Of a stretch of DNA of 62,000 bases, positions 57,526 through 62,000 are shown one piece after another. Source of the DNA: Branchiostoma floridae. Its lineage: Eukaryota; Chordata; Leptocardii; Amphioxiformes; Branchiostomatidae. The stretch is from positions 24,081,710 through 24,143,709 of the forward strand of contig NC_049983.1 in assembly GCF_000003815.2 (NCBI RefSeq), given 5' to 3'. The notes under the pieces are model-generated. The model worked only from the letters and a program-made list of their open reading frames with translations, ran no database searches and was not told the DNA's origin. The number at the start of each line of letters is the position of its first letter. The first letter of the stretch is position 1. The translations under genes and the position numbers were made by a program.

Positions 57526-58070
57526 ACGACCTTCGTGACCGTGGCTTAATCCCTAGAAAAAAAATTATGTGTTCCGGTTACCCAACTGTCTCTAGCAAAA
57601 TCCTGTTGCCCCGATCCTTTTTCTTTAGTCGGCCGCTTGCAAAGGGTGTAAAATTTTCGACCTTACGTCTAGATCGGTCTTCCTGTAGTTCACTCTCTGT
57701 TAACAGTTTGGAGCTTTGAAAAGTTAATCTTTTAGCTGTAAAATTGCAATATGACGATGAAAATAGCAGTGCCTAATACATTAGGTTTTACATTGCATTT
57801 GTTGGTTAAAATTAAAGAAAAAAGAATACATTCCTGAGATTTGTATCTCGCGATCTAATTGAACAAAAATCCTGCCAGAAGTACAGAACAACACTTTATT
57901 TTCACAAATTGATTGATTAGAATGTGCACTCCTGCTTAGATGTACTTAACTACAGGTAAAAGTAGTACCATAACATTTTTCACGTCGTAGGGGCATTGCC
58001 TTGTTATCTAGACTACTATGTGTCTGCTAGTGCACTGTATTTCTCTTTCCTTCCACCACATTTACGTCCC

Positions 58071-58219
58071 CAACCGAAGTCATGTACTCATTTTACATCT
58101 GGGTGAAGTGAGGAAAGTCGTGTAACGTCACCGCACATGGCCAAGGACACCATTTACAGCCAGGAATGCTGGGAATCGAACTCTTAATCTGTCGACATCG
58201 GGTCCGACAGCCTAGCCAC
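58071..58219 (-). mobile_element. tRNA-derived SINE, minus strand
   Basis: The reverse complement gives GTGGCTAGGCTGTC (box A) and GAGTTCGATTCCCAG (box B, 58169-58184), then GACTTTCCTCACTTCACCCAG as in the SINE at 11281. Its head abuts the relic exon at 58220. Confidence 0.65.
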
Positions 58220-58318
58220 AAGGACAAGCTGACGCGGGGACTTATTAGCTTCGACTCCGACCACTCAAGACCCCTTCACCCGCACTCCAGCTATCAGCGT
58301 CACGATGCCTAGCTGTAG
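58220..58318 (+). pseudogene. Orphan relic of an SLC6 last exon
   Basis: KDKLTRGLISFDSDHSRPL, HPHSSYQRHDA and stop (58310-58312), followed by CTGTAG. It matches [16 protein letters not shown] and [11 protein letters not shown] of gene 1, with one inserted codon and a small deletion at the end. It lies alone between the two gene 4 first exons. Confidence 0.8.
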
Positions 58319-58874
58319 GCTGCTCCATCTTCTAAGGCTTAGGTCCCAAATGCGCTCATTTCACAGCCAACTTGCGGCTCGAAAGCCGAGATATCAGGCT
58401 CGTTTACATTGTGTAACGTTAGATAATTGCTGATCACAAAAACATGGTAACATAAACAATACAAATAAGACTTGTAGCTTCAATATCATAATGAATAAAT
58501 ATACGATTACAATGTCTAAAAGGCAGATACGAGTACAATGATACGAGTACAATGTCTAAAAGGCAAATTGAAATAGGCTTAAAACTATACATATTAAAAG
58601 TCTGATCGTGCTAAAACTGATTGACTTGTCCTGCAAAGTTAGCTAAAAACAGATTGTCCTGGTGGAGTATATACGTAGAGTCTACAGTTCGTTCAATGAT
58701 TTGATCATTGTTGGTAGCATTTTTGCGCGAGAGGTTGAAAGATGGCAAACAGGTCACTCCCGAAAAATGGAGATATAGTTTTTGCATTTGGTGTGTCTGT
58801 TTGTCAGTCCCCGGATTTTTGTAGTCAGCATAACACAGGAACCACTTGATGGATTACAATGATATTTGCTATGT

Positions 58875-59150
58875 GGGAAGGTAGATAGATAGATAGATGG
58901 TTTATTGTGCAACAATTGTATCAGTGACAATGTATGGCAATGTACATGTATATACAACAAAAGGTACAGTCTAATACTATTCATATACGTTATATTGCAA
59001 CAATTACAGTTATTACAAAGGTCAAGGTCAATTATGCCCCCCCCCCGGCATTTGGCCTTGATACTGGAGGAGAAATTCCTTTTTTGTATCGTTTGATGTG
59101 CTATAGTCTTGTTATTTGTTGCGGAGGAGAAACATCTTGCTAAGATTGCT
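58875..59150 (-). mobile_element. Retroelement 3' tail, minus strand
   Basis: (TAGA)n followed by TGGTTTATTGTGCAACAATTG; on the minus strand this is the CAATTGTTGCACAATAAA 3' end shared with the fragments near 3500 and 32940. Confidence 0.5.
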
Positions 59151-59159
59151 TCTATAGTC

Positions 59160-59717
59160 ATCACTATAAAAGGGCAAAATGCCCCTAGGTGCCCGTGATC
59201 ATGCGTTGTCGATAATTACTCTATACCAGTTAGACTAGTCTAACAGTATCCAGTGGACAGGCCATGGATGTGTCGGCCATGTTAACACTTACATAAAAAG
59301 GCAACAAGTCATTCAAATGTTAGCAAGATATCATTGGACTTGACCATGACCAAAGTCTGAACCAGGCTCGGGTGAGTAAAACTGCTTTGCCAAATTTTGT
59401 GCCTGGGTGTTGACTATCCGACAATCCATAGTGAACGGGTCTGAGACTTTCAGGCCCAAGAACCGCTCGATTTTTTTAAATATGGCGATGAACAAATTCG
59501 TTGACAGTCTGACGAAGGTGATTTTTGAGCACAGCTCGAATGACGAATTTTTGGCACAATAGGACAAACAACCACCCCCCACCCTGCCCTGGGGGTTGTG
59601 TTCGAGACGCCCGTCAAAATATTCAATCTGCACTCATACTGCTCGGACCTGTAAACAGCATCCGTCGTTTTTTCTTACTATCTGGCGCATATCTACGACC
59701 CTAGAAGACACAGAATA
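59160..59717 (+). promoter_or_regulatory. 5' region of gene 4 first exon b
   Basis: The paired counterpart of 56300-57108, including GGGTGAGTAAAACTGCTTTGC at 59370. Function inferred from conservation. Confidence 0.4.
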
Positions 59718-59901
59718 ATGGCAGAAGAGCAGGAGGAGAAGAGTTACATGATGGAAGAAGAGGAGGAGGAGGATGGGGTGCAGCGGGAGAACAGACCGAC
59801 GTGGGGCACCACTGTGGACGGCGTTCTGGTGTTGGTCGGCGCTACAGTTGGACTGGGAAATTTCTGGCGTTTTCCCTACGTGTGCTACCGGAACGGTGGA
59901 G
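59718..59901 (+). CDS. SLC6 gene 4, alternative first exon b
   Basis: [57 protein letters not shown], donor GTAATG, phase 1. Its linker is 14 residues shorter than in exon a, but TM1 is almost the same. Confidence 0.8.
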
Positions 59902-59960
59902 GTAATGTGAATAAGAAGTAGTGATACCGACATCGTTCGCTGCAAAGCAGTCGTCCCTCA

Positions 59961-60175
59961 GTAAGGCTTAGGTCATATTTCCAAACCGGGGCCCGGCCGG
60001 GCAGCTTTCGGGAGCGAAAAGAATGATATAAAATGCATCAAAATACACAAAATGTCAAAATAAGATTCATGGGCATGATTTCTGTATATTTCTAGGTATG
60101 TATTCTAATTTCTAGTTTCTTACAACATCCAGGCCGGGCCCCGGTTTTGAAATGTGACCCAAGCCTTAGGCTAAC
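59961..60175. mobile_element. MITE of the exon 2 donor family near gene 4 exon b
   Basis: TAAGGCTTAGGTCATATTTC and CCGGGGCCCGGCCGGG on the left; AAATGTGACCCAAGCCTTAG on the right. Another, partial copy in the same orientation follows from about 60176 (CACATTTCCACAAAGGGGCC). Confidence 0.7.
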
Positions 60176-62000
60176 GCCACATTTCCACAAAGGGGCCCGG
60201 CCGGGCAGTTTTGGGGGGAACGAAAAGTACGATACAAAAGACAACAAAAACACAACATGGACAAAAAAAATCAACAGCATGCCTTGTGAATATTAGGCCA
60301 CAGCAAGTAAATTTTATGGATGACATCCTCTGCAAACTGCAAAAATAGTGCGATAGGGCGAAAAAAAACAAGATGGGTGAAAAAAAAACAAGATGCCTAC
60401 ATTTTAAAAAATAGGCACCATAAAGTTGTGATGGCTGTTGTAAAAAGAATTAAAGGGACAAAACATGGTATCAGAGCCAACTAGGCATTCATTCCTGTAT
60501 TTAAGACATGTACTGGTGTGGTAAAAGTGACACTAGTGTGGTAGACAAGAATCACCAACAAAGTTGGTAACCACTCTCATAGCTTCCATATAGGTGTCAC
60601 TTTTACAACTATTCAATAAGTTTCATTTCTACAACTACAGTCCTGGGTACCTCGCAAGTGTCACTTCTACAAGTGCAATCATTAGGCTACAACACAGCAT
60701 ATTTGCTCATTTTGGTACTTTATCGTCATGTTGGCCATCCCTGCAGAAGAAAAAAATTATTGTTTTTTTTTCTGAAATCAGGCGAAAATTAATGCGCGCG
60801 CTGATGTCATCCATAAAATTTACTTGCTCTGGCCTTACGATGGTTAGACATCAAGGTGATAAGATACGCACCGAGTCACTGGCCAAAGGTAGTGGATGAT
60901 ACATGAAACGTCTGACCATTTCCAAAGGAATATATTATTGCCTCCATGAAATGTCATTGAGGCTATATTTTACCCTGCGTTTGTGTGTGAACAAGATAAC
61001 TCGAGAACGGCGTGGTGGATTCGTTTCATACTTGGTGTGTTGGTAGGGTGTGACGAAAGCTGGAAATGATTAGATTTTGGGCCCCCTAGCGGCTTTCCTT
61101 GGTACTGCAGCGCAACTTCCGGGTGTGTTTTCTCATCTTAACAAGCTATGGTCACGAATTTTGGGTATTAGATAGCTCTTGTGCTCAGGAAGAGGTAACA
61201 TAAGTTTGGCCCCCCTAGCAACTAGTTTTGGGATAGCAGGGGCATTTTTGTCAAAAACTTCTGAAATGGATAACTCAAGAAGGTAACAACGCATTTTCAT
61301 GATCTTTGGTATGTAGGTACCTTAGACAATGTTGTACAAAATGAAATACTAATCATGCAACATATTATATATTTGCATAATTAATTAGAATAATCTTTCA
61401 TAGCAGTTTTTCAATGTATCTTTCTCAAGTTCTTATATGGTATTGACATTTGGGTGGTAGATAGCGTTCAGCGTCGTGACAAAGTGGAGCAAGTTTCAGC
61501 CTTCTTACATTAATTCTTGAAACTGCAGGGGTGTTTTTGTCAAGAGATCCAAACAGGATAACATACTATATGACAAACAGTAAATTGATTTTAATATGAA
61601 AATAAAAACATGGCAAAGAAATTAAGAAGACATCAACTGGTTTAAAGTAAGTATTTATCTGTAGGTTCCAGAAAATAAATCACATAAAGGATATCATGGT
61701 ACTGTTGTAAGTTTATAATCAAGTAGATATAGAATAAAATGCAGATAATATAGTGTTCCCTTCGACAGTCGTATTGCGGTCACCTGAGTGGCACCGAAAG
61801 GCAGCTCGCTGCAGACCCTTGCAATTTAGCCCTGCCTATTGTATTAAAGCTCCTCGCAATTCAGCCCCTGGCTGCCAAGAGAGAGTAGTCGGCCCACCAA
61901 ATAACAAAATTATTCTCCGAAAATCTTATGGTCACACAATAAACAGTTTAGGAATTACATGGCGTGGTCTTCAAAATTTCAGTCTAAATACGGTTAAAAC
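60176..62000 (+). other. Gene 4 intron 1, continuing beyond the window
   Basis: No exon 2 motif (AFLIPYF) is seen. It contains dispersed repeats: a block around 60980-61330 with TAACTC(G/A)AGAA and GCCCCCTAGCGGCT resembles 26215-26300. Confidence 0.5.

Overview
The window is animal genomic DNA. Genes have many small exons with GT-AG introns, phases are conserved between copies, and the introns are full of MITEs, SINE pieces and simple repeats. The fold-back elements, SINE/LINE remnants, heavy polymorphism and intron-rich SLC6 genes suggest a lancelet (Branchiostoma) or a close invertebrate deuterostome. This is inference; no species marker was found.

Bases 1-2108 hold the 3' part of a gene for a cell-surface receptor. 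It has a Ser/Thr/Pro stalk, one Ig domain, one membrane helix and a cytoplasmic tail built from about 18 tandem 14-residue tyrosine-containing repeats. One repeat carries an in-frame TAG (1587-1589), and the frame is otherwise open to 2108. A decayed second copy of the distal tail follows (about 2283-2774). From there to about 8.3 kb I see only repeats, a non-LTR retrotransposon remnant and an assembly gap.

From 8.3 kb to the end lies a tandem array of SLC6-family Na+/Cl- coupled transporter genes, all on + strand. They belong to the GABA/creatine/taurine-like branch. Genes 1, 2 and 3 each have exons 2-14 with identical phases, coding for TM2 to the C-terminus (gene 1 11052-20256, gene 2 27813-39957, gene 3 47007-54951). 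Upstream of each body are two copies of exon 1 (N-terminus plus TM1), each with its own conserved 250-400 bp 5' region: 1a/1b at 8.62/10.85 kb, 21.73/25.79 kb and 41.28/45.62 kb. A fourth, diverged gene begins with the same paired layout (57109 and 59718), and its remaining exons lie beyond the window. Both first exons of gene 1 have lost the start codon. Genes 2 and 3 look intact, with either first exon giving a 631-633 residue protein.

Genes 2 and 3 are a recent tandem duplication of about 19.5 kb. Most of their introns are nearly identical, so several mobile elements in gene 2 have a visible empty site in gene 3. These include a 3.3 kb hAT-like element with an 8-bp target duplication and a truncated non-LTR element.

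The least expected signal is a recurrent 'echo' of exon 3' ends. Short copies of the last coding bases plus the splice donor recur inside introns 3, 5, 7, 8, 10 and 13 of different copies. The same happens at the gene end: the last 28 codons including the stop are tandemly repeated, seven times in gene 3 in an 84-bp in-frame period, three times in gene 1 and once in gene 2.
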